Shown here: one piece after another, positions 13,930 to 20,813 of the stretch
Layout: each line of letters begins with the position of its first letter
Position numbering within the stretch: the first letter of the stretch is position 1
NCBI GenBank assembly: GCA_964398365.1
Contig: CAYNMC010000006.1
Location: 1-23,182, forward strand
Length of the DNA stretch: 23,182 nucleotides
Direction: 5' to 3'
Origin: CAYNMC01 sp964398365
Lineage (GTDB): Bacteria; Patescibacteriota; Microgenomatia; UBA1400; CAYNMC01
Program-made: the position numbers and the translations under genes
Notes under the pieces: model-generated
Database searches by the model: none
What the model saw: the letters and a program-made list of their open reading frames with translations, nothing else
Told to the model about the DNA's origin: nothing

Positions 13930-14236
13930 CAATTAATCCTTTACATTTTTTACAAATTCTTGCTTTTTTGCCATTTTTATCAATTTGATAACCCACACGC
14001 ACCGCTTTATTGCATAAAGGACAAATCAGCATCACCTTACCAAAAGGTAAAGGTCTTGAAATCTCCACAATGCCTCCTTTTTGCCCTTCTTTTTGAGGCT
14101 TGAGATGTTTTTTGTAAAGATTGACTCCTTCAACTAAAATTTTTTGATTTTTTAGAAAAATCTTTTGGACTTTTCCTCGCCTGCCCTTATCTTTACCCGA
14201 AAGAATAACAACGGTATCACCCTTTTTAATCTTCAT
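13922..14236 (-). CDS. rplX: 50S ribosomal protein L24, with zinc-ribbon motifs
   Basis: uL24, an assembly initiator near the exit tunnel. It is 104 aa: the KOW motif at the start (KKGDTVVILSGKDKGRRGKV, residues 4-23), the VEGVNLYKKHLKP strand, and the GGIVEISRPLPFGKVMLICP segment. Two CxxC pairs, C72/C75 and C95/C98, form the C-terminal zinc ribbon seen in many L24 proteins, although E. coli L24 lacks them. A GGAGGT SD lies in the rplN 3' end, and the ATG is 1 nt after the rplN stop. It overlaps rpsN by 8 nt. Confidence 0.97.
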   Translation of the reverse strand: MKIKKGDTVVILSGKDKGRRGKVQKIFLKNQKILVEGVNLYKKHLKPQKEGQKGGIVEISRPLPFGKVMLICPLCNKAVRVGYQIDKNGKKARICKKCKGLIDG

Positions 14237-14237
14237 C

Positions 14238-14612
14238 TTATAAAACCTCCTTTGCTAAAGAAGCAATTTTAGCAAAACCTAAATCTTTAATCTCTCTTGC
14301 CACCGGACCAAAAATTCTTGTTCCCAAAGGATTTTTAGTCTTCAAACCATCAATTGCCACACCGGCATTATCATCAAAACGAATATAAGAACCATCTGGC
14401 CGACGGTATTCTTTTTTCGTGCGGACAATCACCACCTTAACCATTTGGGAGTCTTTCAAAATACTGTTTTCTTCTGAACCCTGAACGACAGCCAAAACAA
14501 CATCCCCAAGATAAGCGTAACGTCTTTTAGAACCACCATAAATATGAATCACCTTAAATTTTTTGGCTCCCGTATTATCTGCTGGTTTAAGAATAGTATT
14601 CAATTGAATCAT
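14238..14612 (-). CDS. rplN: 50S ribosomal protein L14
   Basis: uL14 at the subunit interface, forming bridge contacts with 16S rRNA. It is 124 aa, with the family signature region ADNTGAKKFKVIHIYGGSKRRYAYLGDVVLAVV near the N-terminus. The VVIVRTKKEYRRPDGSYIRFDDNAGV segment and the C-terminal GTRIFGPVARE block follow. The ATG overlaps the rpsQ stop as ATGA. It precedes rplX by 1 nt. S17-L14-L24 is the standard order. Confidence 0.97.
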   Translation of the reverse strand: MIQLNTILKPADNTGAKKFKVIHIYGGSKRRYAYLGDVVLAVVQGSEENSILKDSQMVKVVIVRTKKEYRRPDGSYIRFDDNAGVAIDGLKTKNPLGTRIFGPVAREIKDLGFAKIASLAKEVL

Positions 14613-14839
14613 TTTTTAATTACCTCAACTATTTTCCATTTTTTGGTTTTTGAAATTGGACGAATTTCTCTAATTTTTACTATTTGATCCTTTTTAACCC
14701 CAATCTCATCTAACGCTGCATATTTTTTGGAACGTTTTACCCTTTTTTGGTAAAGTGGATGCTCCCAAAGAGTATCCACTTTAATGATTGCTGTTTTTGC
14801 TGAAGGTGTACTCACCACTTTACCTATGAACTGCTTCAT
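14609..14839 (-). CDS. rpsQ: 30S ribosomal protein S17
   Basis: uS17, an OB-fold primary binder of 16S rRNA. It is 76 aa: the start FIGKVVSTPSAKTAIIKVD, the HPLYQKRVKRSKKYAALDE segment (the YxKRVKRSKKY core is diagnostic), and the end VKIREIRPISKTKKWKIVEVIKK. It is 4 nt downstream of rpmC and overlaps rplN by 4 nt. L29-S17-L14 order is normal. The length is slightly short relative to E. coli (84 aa), within family range. Confidence 0.97.
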   Translation of the reverse strand: MKQFIGKVVSTPSAKTAIIKVDTLWEHPLYQKRVKRSKKYAALDEIGVKKDQIVKIREIRPISKTKKWKIVEVIKK

Positions 14840-14843
14840 AAAT

Positions 14844-15038
14844 TTATCCTTTCTCTTTGATCAATGTTTTAATTATCGCAATCATTTTTCTCTTAAAAAA
14901 AATCTCTCTTAAGTTTTTAAGTTTTCCTGTCATTTTAGCCATCTTTAATTGAAAAAGCTCTTTTTCTATTTTTTTTAGTTCCTCCTTAAGCTCTTTAAGG
15001 TTTTTCTCTCTTAATTGCTTCAGTTCAGTTTTTTTCAT
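14844..15038 (-). CDS. rpmC: 50S ribosomal protein L29
   Basis: uL29, a small two-helix hairpin protein near the tunnel exit. At 64 aa the product begins KKTELKQLREKNLKELKEEL. The following segment KELFQLKMAKMTGKLKN matches the conserved 'L-x-x-LRF-x-x-A-x-G-x-L-x-N' pattern (here LFQLKMAKMTGKL). The rest is the second basic helix. The ATG overlaps the rplP stop by 4 nt (ATGA), and rpsQ follows 4 nt later. Low complexity in Lys and Leu makes the sequence less distinctive, but position confirms it. Confidence 0.95.
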   Translation of the reverse strand: MKKTELKQLREKNLKELKEELKKIEKELFQLKMAKMTGKLKNLREIFFKRKMIAIIKTLIKEKG

Positions 15039-15442
15039 AATTTTTCCACAAAAAAACTTTTAAAAGGTAATTTTGCGGCGGCTAACTTTAAGGCTTGTTT
15101 CGCAATTTCTTTTTCTATACCTGCCACTTCAAATAAAATCCTTCCGGGTTTAACCACCGCCACGTAAGTCTCGATATCACCTTTTCCGCCACCCATTCTG
15201 ACTCCAGAACCCTTTTTGGTGATGGGTTTGTCGGCTAAAACCCGAATCCAAATTTTACCCTTTCTTTTGGTGCAATGCACGATAGCCTTTCTTGCAGCCT
15301 CAATTTGTTTAACCTTTAACCAACCCCGCTCTTTCGCTTTAAGGGCATAGTTACCAAATTCTATCTCATTACCTCTCGTACTCTTGCCTCTCATCTTGCC
15401 TCGAAACTGTTTGCGGTATTTCTGTTTTTTAGGTTGCAACAT
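15035..15442 (-). CDS. rplP: 50S ribosomal protein L16
   Basis: uL16, at the A-site side of the peptidyl transferase centre. It is 135 aa, starting MLQPKKQKYRKQFRGKMRG. Further blocks: FGNYALKAKERGWLKVKQIEAARKAI, then GKIWIRVLADKPITKKGSGVRMGGGKGD, with the arginine-containing VRMGGGKG loop and the C-terminal AKQALKLAAAKLPFKSFFV. It is the first gene after a 75-nt spacer filled with inverted repeats, an exceptional gap in this operon. Its own SD is weak (GAGA). It overlaps rpmC by 4 nt. Confidence 0.97.
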   Translation of the reverse strand: MLQPKKQKYRKQFRGKMRGKSTRGNEIEFGNYALKAKERGWLKVKQIEAARKAIVHCTKRKGKIWIRVLADKPITKKGSGVRMGGGKGDIETYVAVVKPGRILFEVAGIEKEIAKQALKLAAAKLPFKSFFVEKL

Positions 15443-15454
15443 TCTCAGATTTGT

Positions 15455-15512
15455 CAGACTGTTAGGTATTAGATTGCGAGAAATTCTCTCAATCTAACAA
15501 ACTCTCAGTCTG
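15455..15512 (-). repeat. Nested inverted repeat in the rpsC-rplP spacer
   Basis: The 75-nt gap between rpsC and rplP contains outer arms CAGACTG (15455-15461) and CAGTCTG (15506-15512), and inner arms TTAGATTG (15469-15476) and CAATCTAA (15490-15497). The inner pair is capped by GAGAA/TTCTC around one base. The arms are variants of one another (CTCTCAATCTA and CTCTCAGTCTG on the plus strand), so direct and inverted copies alternate. It could be an RNA regulatory hairpin before rplP, a processing site, or a small palindromic repeat element. Function unknown. Confidence 0.55.
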
Positions 15513-15517
15513 TCTAA

Positions 15518-16171
15518 CTAGCTTATTTTCTTCTCTCCTTTATAAATCCAAATCTTAATACCTACATAGCCAGACTTTGTCAAGGCCGGCTTTTCCGCAT
15601 AATCAATATCAGCTCTTAATGTCTGTGCCGGCATACTCCCTTGAGTAAATTTGACAGTTCTTGAAATTTCAGCACCATCAATCCTTCCGGATAAAACAAT
15701 TTTCGCACCAAGAGCGCCACTCTCCATGATTTTTTCCAAAACTGAGAGCGCCGCTCTTCGGCAGGGATAACGTTTAATTAACATATCTTCTAGTTTCATC
15801 AAAGCAATTTGGGCAGATAAATCTGGAGTTTTAACTTCTCTGATTTGAAGATCTATTTTAATATTTTTATCTTGATGGGTCTCATTTAAATTTTTGGCAA
15901 TCTCTGCTTTAAGTTTTTCTAAGCCGGTCCCACCGCGACCAATAACGACTCCTGGTCGTGCCACATTAATAATAATAGTAATCTTATTGATTGACCGCTC
16001 AATCTCAATTTTCGTTACCCCTGCCAATTTTAATTTTTTCATTAAAAACTGTCGCAAATTAATATCTTCCAACATTAATTTTTGATAGTCTTTACCTTTA
16101 GCAAACCAACGAGAATTCCAGGTAGAAAATCTACCTAAGCGAAAACCTAAAGGATGAACCTTTTGACCCAA
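15518..16171 (-). CDS. rpsC: 30S ribosomal protein S3
   Basis: uS3 at the mRNA entry tunnel, with helicase activity together with S4 and S5. It is 217 aa with N-terminal GQKVHPLGFRLG, the KH domain GXXG loop in RPGVVIGRGGTGLEKLK (about 72-88), and the C-terminal GALGAKIVLSGRIDGAEISRT and QGSMPAQTLRADIDYA. The start is a TTG at 16171, supported by GGAGGT just upstream and by the family's MGQKVHP start; no ATG is available. It lies 10 nt after rplV and is followed by the structured spacer. Confidence 0.97.
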   Translation of the reverse strand: MGQKVHPLGFRLGRFSTWNSRWFAKGKDYQKLMLEDINLRQFLMKKLKLAGVTKIEIERSINKITIIINVARPGVVIGRGGTGLEKLKAEIAKNLNETHQDKNIKIDLQIREVKTPDLSAQIALMKLEDMLIKRYPCRRAALSVLEKIMESGALGAKIVLSGRIDGAEISRTVKFTQGSMPAQTLRADIDYAEKPALTKSGYVGIKIWIYKGEKKIS

Positions 16172-16181
16172 ATTACCTCCT

Positions 16182-16511
16182 TTAACCTTCTAAAATTACC
16201 TTTATATGACAAGTTCTTTTCTTAATTGGCGAAATTCTTCCTCGAGCTTTTGCTCGCCAGCGTTTCAAACTTGGACCCTCGCCAATAATAATTTCTTTAA
16301 ACCTAAGATTTTTCTCTGTTAATTTTTTAACGTTAACGGCATTACTGATGGCTTCTTTAATTACCTTAGCAAGTTCTTTGGCGCCGTTTTTATTGGTAAA
16401 TGACAATTTTAATAAAGCCTCCTGAGGCAACAGATTCTTAATCGCCTGAGCAATTAGGCGTATTTTTCTAGCACTTATTCTAATAAATTTTTGTTCTGCC
16501 TTAACTTCCAT
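16182..16511 (-). CDS. rplV: 50S ribosomal protein L22
   Basis: uL22, whose long beta-hairpin lines the exit tunnel. It is 109 aa: the segment FIRISARKIRLIAQAIK at the start, the ELAKVIKEAISNAVN helix, the hairpin around FKEIIIGEGPSLKRWRAKARGRISPIKKRTCHI, and a short C-terminus. The RWRAKARGR tip is intact. An AAGGAT SD precedes the ATG, which lies 22 nt after the rpsS stop. S19-L22-S3 order is universal in bacteria. Confidence 0.97.
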   Translation of the reverse strand: MEVKAEQKFIRISARKIRLIAQAIKNLLPQEALLKLSFTNKNGAKELAKVIKEAISNAVNVKKLTEKNLRFKEIIIGEGPSLKRWRAKARGRISPIKKRTCHIKVILEG

Positions 16512-16533
16512 ATTTTAAAATCCTTAAAATTAA

Positions 16534-16818
16534 TTAAGTCTTTGAAATCACTCTCTTTACTACCCGTCCATGCCCTCTAAAGGTTCTGGTGGGAGCAAAT
16601 TCTCCTAAACGATGACCTACCATTGTTTCAGTCACATAAATATTGATAAAGATTCTGCCATTGTGAATTGCCAAAGTATGACCCACAAATTCTGGTGGAA
16701 TTTGTGAGTCCCTCGCCCAAGTTTTAATTGGTTGTCGTTCACCACTTTGTTTTTGGGCTAAAACTTTCTTGAGTAATTTTTGATCAACGTATGGTCCTTT
16801 TTTCGTTGAGCGTGACAT
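16534..16818 (-). CDS. rpsS: 30S ribosomal protein S19
   Basis: uS19 in the 30S head, forming a complex with S13. It is 94 aa, starting MSRSTKKGPYVDQKLLKKV, with the core IKTWARDSQIPPEFVGHTLAIHNGR and the C-terminal VGHRLGEFAPTRTFRGH. Where many bacteria have 'v-e-n-M-V-G-H-K-L-G-E-F', this reads VTETMVGHRLGEF, a minor variation. The ATG is 2 nt after the rplB stop, preceded by AAGGCGG. L2-S19 order is standard. Confidence 0.97.
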   Translation of the reverse strand: MSRSTKKGPYVDQKLLKKVLAQKQSGERQPIKTWARDSQIPPEFVGHTLAIHNGRIFINIYVTETMVGHRLGEFAPTRTFRGHGRVVKRVISKT

Positions 16819-16820
16819 TG

Positions 16821-17648
16821 TTACCGCCTTCTTTTAACAATCAACTTATTACTCCATTTTTTCTTGTTTCTGGTTTTAATACCTCCTACTGGTTTTCCCC
16901 ATGGTGATTTCGGCGAGGGCAAACCAATACCAGAACGGCCTTCACCGCCACCATGAGGATGTGCTGCTGGATGCATCGCTACTCCTCTCACGGCCGGTCT
17001 AATTCCCATATGTCTTTTGCGACCAGCCTTGCCTAAAATCACATTCCGCCAATCGGGATTACTTACCTGACCAATCGTGGCGTAACACTTTAAAAGAATT
17101 TTTCTTATTTCTCCTGAAGGCAGTTTAACAAGGGCATATTTTTCTTCTTTCGCTTGAATAAAAGCTTGTGCGCCAGCCGACTTAACCAGCTGCCCTCCCT
17201 TACCCGGAATTAATTCCAAATTATGAATTGGCATACCTGCAGGAATTTTACTTAAAGGCAGACGGTTACCCACTTTCATCTCTGCTTCCTCTCCAGTCAT
17301 AACAATATCACCAACTTTTAAGCCTTCGGGTGCCAAAATATAACGTTTTTCACCATCTTTATAACTCAGAAGGGCAATGTTAGCTGTCCGGTTAGGATCG
17401 TACTCTAAAGCTTGAACTTTTGCGGGAATACCCTCTTTTTCCTGTCCAAAATCAATAAGGCGATATAATCGCTTCTCGCCTCCTCCTTGATGACGCACGG
17501 CAATCCTTCCAGAAGCATCTCTCCCTGCATGCTTTTTTAATTTAACGGTTAAGTTTTTTTCTGGTCTCTTTTTGGTTAAAAATCCCCAGTCTAAACTGGT
17601 TTTATGACGTAAACCTGGGGTAACTGGTTTATAAATTTTTAAGGTCAT
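16821..17648 (-). CDS. rplB: 50S ribosomal protein L2
   Basis: uL2, needed for peptidyl transferase activity and subunit joining. It is 275 aa and includes TPGLRHKTSLDW near the N-terminus, the GRDASGRIAVRHQGGGEKRLYRLIDF block, and an SH3-like domain with GNRLPLSKIPAGMPIHNLEL. The C-terminal AMHPAAHPHGGGEGR carries the functionally important histidine of the HPHGGGEGR motif. The ATG overlaps the rplW stop as ATGA, with a GAGGAAGA SD. Position L23-L2-S19 is universal. Confidence 0.98.
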   Translation of the reverse strand: MTLKIYKPVTPGLRHKTSLDWGFLTKKRPEKNLTVKLKKHAGRDASGRIAVRHQGGGEKRLYRLIDFGQEKEGIPAKVQALEYDPNRTANIALLSYKDGEKRYILAPEGLKVGDIVMTGEEAEMKVGNRLPLSKIPAGMPIHNLELIPGKGGQLVKSAGAQAFIQAKEEKYALVKLPSGEIRKILLKCYATIGQVSNPDWRNVILGKAGRKRHMGIRPAVRGVAMHPAAHPHGGGEGRSGIGLPSPKSPWGKPVGGIKTRNKKKWSNKLIVKRRR

Positions 17649-17950
17649 TTCTTTTCTTCCTCAAGTTCAAATAAAGGAATTTTATCACCTGTTTTCAGGC
17701 TCACAATCGCCTTTTTAGAGGCGGTAATCTTAGTAAGCTTTCTCGCTCTACCTGTTCTTCTCAATTTTTCAGGTTTATTTAAAATTCTTACTCCCAAAAC
17801 TTTAACGCCAAAAAGTTCTTCGGTTGCTTTTTTAATAAGATTTTTATTTGCTTGAGACGCAACCACTAAAGTATATTTATTTTGTTCACTTATTAAGCGG
17901 TGAGATTTCTCTGTAATTAATGGTTTTTTAATCACTTCAGTTATTTTCAT
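17645..17950 (-). CDS. rplW: 50S ribosomal protein L23
   Basis: uL23 at the tunnel exit, the docking site for trigger factor and SRP. It is 101 aa starting MKITEVIKKPLITEKSHRL, with KYTLVVASQANKNLIKKATEELFGVKVLGVRILN (the ELFGVKV block is diagnostic), then a basic hairpin with RRTGRARKLTKITASKKAIVSL. The E in FGVKV-x-x-V region fits the family. The start overlaps the rplD 3' end by 14 nt. The stop overlaps the rplB start by 4 nt. Confidence 0.97.
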   Translation of the reverse strand: MKITEVIKKPLITEKSHRLISEQNKYTLVVASQANKNLIKKATEELFGVKVLGVRILNKPEKLRRTGRARKLTKITASKKAIVSLKTGDKIPLFELEEEKK

Positions 17951-18620
17951 GTTTTCTCTTTAGATTATTTTCCAAAACTTCAAGACTTTCTTTGGTAAAA
18001 ATTAACAAATTATTGTTCAAAACTTCATAAGTATTTAATTGTCTCGCTTGTAAAAGTCGTAAAAAGGGAAGGTTCGCACCTGCCCTCATTACCTTTTCCC
18101 ATAAAACCGGCAAAACTAAACTAATTTTTAATTTTTTTTGAGTTTTTTTTCCTACTTGTTCTTTTGGCACTTTTAATTCTAAATTTTTTATTATCTTTGC
18201 TAATTCCTTGGTTTTTCCCGTCAATTTTTCTAAACCAGTAAGAATAATAATTTCTTTATCTTCTAATTTTTTGCTTAAAGCACTTTTAAGTGCCGCTTTT
18301 TTCATCTTTTGATTTAATTTTCGCTGATAATTCTGTTTGCCTTGCGGCCCATGAGCCACACCGCCCTTTACAAAAATTGGGGCTGACCTCGCTCCGTGTC
18401 TAGCTCTACCCGTCCCTTTTTGACGGTAGAGTTTCCGCGTCGAATAAGCAACTTCACCGCGATGTTTTGTTTTGGCAGGCGCTTGCCTTTGATTGGCAAG
18501 ATAAACCCTCACAGCTTGAGCAACTAACGGTAAATTGACTTTCACCCCAAAAACCGTTTTGGGTAAGGTTAATTTTCCTGTTTTTTCACCTTGGATATTA
18601 TAAACATCAACACTGAGCAA
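17937..18620 (-). CDS. rplD: 50S ribosomal protein L4
   Basis: uL4, an exit-tunnel constriction protein and, in E. coli, the regulator of the S10 operon by attenuation. It is 227 aa: the loop STRKLYRQKGTGRARHGARSAPIFVKGGVAHGPQG (around 60-94) is the conserved tunnel extension, with ALKSALSKKLEDKEIIIL following. The start is a TTG (18618-18620) with a good GGGAGG SD just upstream; no ATG fits. Whether this L4 regulates a leader is not known, although a hairpin lies upstream of rpsJ. Confidence 0.97.
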   Translation of the reverse strand: MLSVDVYNIQGEKTGKLTLPKTVFGVKVNLPLVAQAVRVYLANQRQAPAKTKHRGEVAYSTRKLYRQKGTGRARHGARSAPIFVKGGVAHGPQGKQNYQRKLNQKMKKAALKSALSKKLEDKEIIILTGLEKLTGKTKELAKIIKNLELKVPKEQVGKKTQKKLKISLVLPVLWEKVMRAGANLPFLRLLQARQLNTYEVLNNNLLIFTKESLEVLENNLKRKHENN

Positions 18621-18631
18621 AATTTCCTCCC

Positions 18632-19207
18632 TTAGCTATTTTCTTTAGTTATTTTTATTAATTCTCCCTTTTTACCAGGAATTAGACCCTTAAGCCATAA
18701 TTCATTTTTTTCTGAATCAATTTTAAAAACAGACAAACCTTTTATTGTTTTCGTTTTACCGCCCATCCTGCCAGCCATTTTTTTACCTCGATAGACTCTT
18801 CCGGGTGTCGTCCGCTGTCCAATAGAGCCGGGCGCTCGATGACGATCGGATTGACCATGTGTTTTGGGACCACCGGCAAAACCCCAACGTTTAACAACGC
18901 CCGCAAATCCCTTGCTTTTGGTTTTCCCACTTACCATCACTTTCTCCTCAGGTTTAAAAACCTGATCTATCTTTAATAAATCACCCAATTTAAACTGTTT
19001 GGCATCACTTATTTTTATCTCTCTTAGGTATGCTTTCCGCTTATTTTTAATCTTTATCACCAAGGCTTGATAACCATCTTTTGGTTCGGTTTTAATTTGC
19101 TTAATCTCAAGAGGAGGAACAGTAAGAATACTTGCTACTAAACGCCTACCCTCTTTATCAAAGGCTTGAGTTTGTCCAATTTTAAAACCAAAAAAATTTT
19201 TTAACAT
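18632..19207 (-). CDS. rplC: 50S ribosomal protein L3
   Basis: uL3, which reaches the peptidyl transferase centre. It is 191 aa with the N-terminal FFGFKIGQTQAFDKEGR, the domain GKTKSKGFAGVVKRWGFAGGP, the hallmark HRAPGSIGQRTTPGRVYRGK and KMAGRMGGK, and the C-terminal strand ELWLKGLIPG. The ATG lies 10 nt after the rpsJ stop, with no good SD. It precedes rplD by 11 nt. S10-L3-L4-L23-L2 is standard. Confidence 0.97.
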   Translation of the reverse strand: MLKNFFGFKIGQTQAFDKEGRRLVASILTVPPLEIKQIKTEPKDGYQALVIKIKNKRKAYLREIKISDAKQFKLGDLLKIDQVFKPEEKVMVSGKTKSKGFAGVVKRWGFAGGPKTHGQSDRHRAPGSIGQRTTPGRVYRGKKMAGRMGGKTKTIKGLSVFKIDSEKNELWLKGLIPGKKGELIKITKENS

Positions 19208-19217
19208 AGTTAGGAAA

Positions 19218-19526
19218 TTAGGTTTTTATTTCAATCCCGACTCCTGCCGGCAACTCAAGATGCATCAAGGAATCAATAGTCTTGTTGGTGGGCTGGATAA
19301 TATCAATCAAACGCTTGTGCGTCAGAATCTGAAAATGTTCTCGCGCATCTTTATCAGTATGGGGACTGGTCGTTACCGTAATAATTTTACGTTTCGTAGG
19401 TAAAGGGACTGGCCCCACTACTTTAGCCCCCGTGGCTAAAACGGTCTGTAAAATTTTGGCACAACATTCATCGATCACTCTATGATCAAAAGACTTCAAT
19501 TTTACCCTAATTCTTTGTTTAACCAT
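19218..19526 (-). CDS. rpsJ: 30S ribosomal protein S10
   Basis: uS10, in the 30S head and also the NusE antitermination partner of NusB. It is 102 aa: QRIRVKLKSFDHRVID at the start, the GAKVVGPVPLPTKRKIITVTTSPHTDKDAREHFQI core (the loop with PVPLPT is diagnostic), and the end VGIEIKT. It begins the S10 block after a 98-nt spacer. No SD is visible before its ATG, and a strong hairpin ends 14 nt upstream of the ATG, so accessibility of the start may be regulated. Confidence 0.97.
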   Translation of the reverse strand: MVKQRIRVKLKSFDHRVIDECCAKILQTVLATGAKVVGPVPLPTKRKIITVTTSPHTDKDAREHFQILTHKRLIDIIQPTNKTIDSLMHLELPAGVGIEIKT

Positions 19527-19540
19527 AATGTGATTAAATT

Positions 19541-19586
19541 AATTGACTCTAGTCTTTCAGTTTTTCAAGAAAAACTAGAGCCAATT
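19541..19586 (-). promoter_or_regulatory. Leader hairpin upstream of rpsJ
   Basis: Thirteen-bp inverted repeat in the tuf-rpsJ spacer: arms at 19541-19553 and 19574-19586, differing at one position. That position (19546/19581) is an A-C mismatch on the plus strand but a U-G wobble in the minus-strand RNA, which is the coding direction for rpsJ. The loop contains a nested inverted repeat (AGTTTTTC / GAAAAACT). The hairpin stops 14 nt before the rpsJ ATG. There is no strong U-tract in the coding direction, so a simple terminator is less likely than a leader element or processing site. Confidence 0.5.
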
Positions 19587-19624
19587 TTTACTTAAAAATT
19601 ATCCACGCAACTCTTCAGTTAAAA

Positions 19625-20803
19625 TCAGGCGATAATATTGGTAATTACTCCGGCACCCACGGTTTTACCACCTTCTCTGATAGCAAAGCGCAAACTCTTT
19701 TCCATGGCCACCGGCACAATCAATTTGATAGTCATTTTGGTATTATCACCTGGCATCACCATTTCTACGCCTTGAGGTAAAACTACCTCTCCCGTCACAT
19801 CTGTCGTCCTCACATAGAATTGAGGTTTATAACCCGTAAAGAAAGGCGTATGACGACCACCTTCTTCTTTGGTTAAGATATAAACTTCTGCCTCAAATTC
19901 TTTGTGAGGCGTGGTGGTTCCCGGCTTGGCCAAAACCTGACCTCTTTCTACTTGATCTTTCTCAATACCACGAAGTAAAATCCCCACATTATCACCTGCC
20001 TGACCTTCATCTAGACTCTTTCTGAACATCTCCACACCTGTTACCACCGACTCTTGAGTTTTTTTAAGCCCTACAATTTCAACTTTATCTCCAACCTTAA
20101 CTACCCCTCTTTCAATTCTGCCGGTGACGACCGTACCCCGACCCTTGATGGAAAAAACATCCTCAATCGGCATCAAAAAGGGCTTATCTAAAGGTCTATC
20201 GGGTGTAGGGATATAATCATCGATGGCTTTAACTAAAGCAAGAATCTGTTCTTGAGCTTTAGCATCTCCCTCTAATGCCTTAAGCGCTGAACCCCTAATA
20301 ATAGGAATTTCATCACCAGGAAATTGATACTTCTTCAATAATTCTCTAACCTCCATCTCGACTAAATCAAGCAATTCTGGATCATCAACCATATCACACT
20401 TATTCAAGAAAACCACAATTGCCGGTACATTTACTTGTCTTGCCAACAAGACATGTTCTCGGGTTTGAGGCATGGGACCATCAGGAGCCGAAACCACTAA
20501 AATCGCCCCGTCCATCTGAGCCGCCCCAGTAATCATATTCTTGATGTAATCTTTGTGACCCGGACAATCAATATGAGCATAATGTCTTTTATCAGTCTGG
20601 TATTCCAGATGAGTAATGTTAATCGTAATTCCTCTTGCCTTCTCCTCCGGAGCTTTATCAATATCTTCAAATTTCATCGCTGTCGCCTTACCTTGTTTGG
20701 CTAAGACTTGGGTGATAGCAGCCGAAAGGGTAGTCTTACCATGATCAACGTGGCCAATCGTCCCAATATTTAAATGGGGTTTATCACGTTTAAAAGTCGC
20801 CAT
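19625..20803 (-). CDS. tuf: Elongation factor Tu
   Basis: EF-Tu delivers aminoacyl-tRNA to the ribosome with GTP. It is 392 aa: G1 GHVDHGKTT (17-25), RGITIN switch I (58-62), G3 DCPGH (79-83) with the catalytic histidine, and G4 NKCD (134-137). Domains 2 and 3 end in REGGKTVGAGV. Residue 84 is Lys (CPGHKDY) where most bacterial EF-Tu have Ala. The ATG has an excellent AAGGAGGT SD overlapping the fusA stop, 10 nt away. It follows fusA, as in the str operon. No second tuf is in this window. Confidence 0.97.
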   Translation of the reverse strand: MATFKRDKPHLNIGTIGHVDHGKTTLSAAITQVLAKQGKATAMKFEDIDKAPEEKARGITINITHLEYQTDKRHYAHIDCPGHKDYIKNMITGAAQMDGAILVVSAPDGPMPQTREHVLLARQVNVPAIVVFLNKCDMVDDPELLDLVEMEVRELLKKYQFPGDEIPIIRGSALKALEGDAKAQEQILALVKAIDDYIPTPDRPLDKPFLMPIEDVFSIKGRGTVVTGRIERGVVKVGDKVEIVGLKKTQESVVTGVEMFRKSLDEGQAGDNVGILLRGIEKDQVERGQVLAKPGTTTPHKEFEAEVYILTKEEGGRHTPFFTGYKPQFYVRTTDVTGEVVLPQGVEMVMPGDNTKMTIKLIVPVAMEKSLRFAIREGGKTVGAGVITNIIA

Positions 20804-20813
20804 AAAAACCTCC

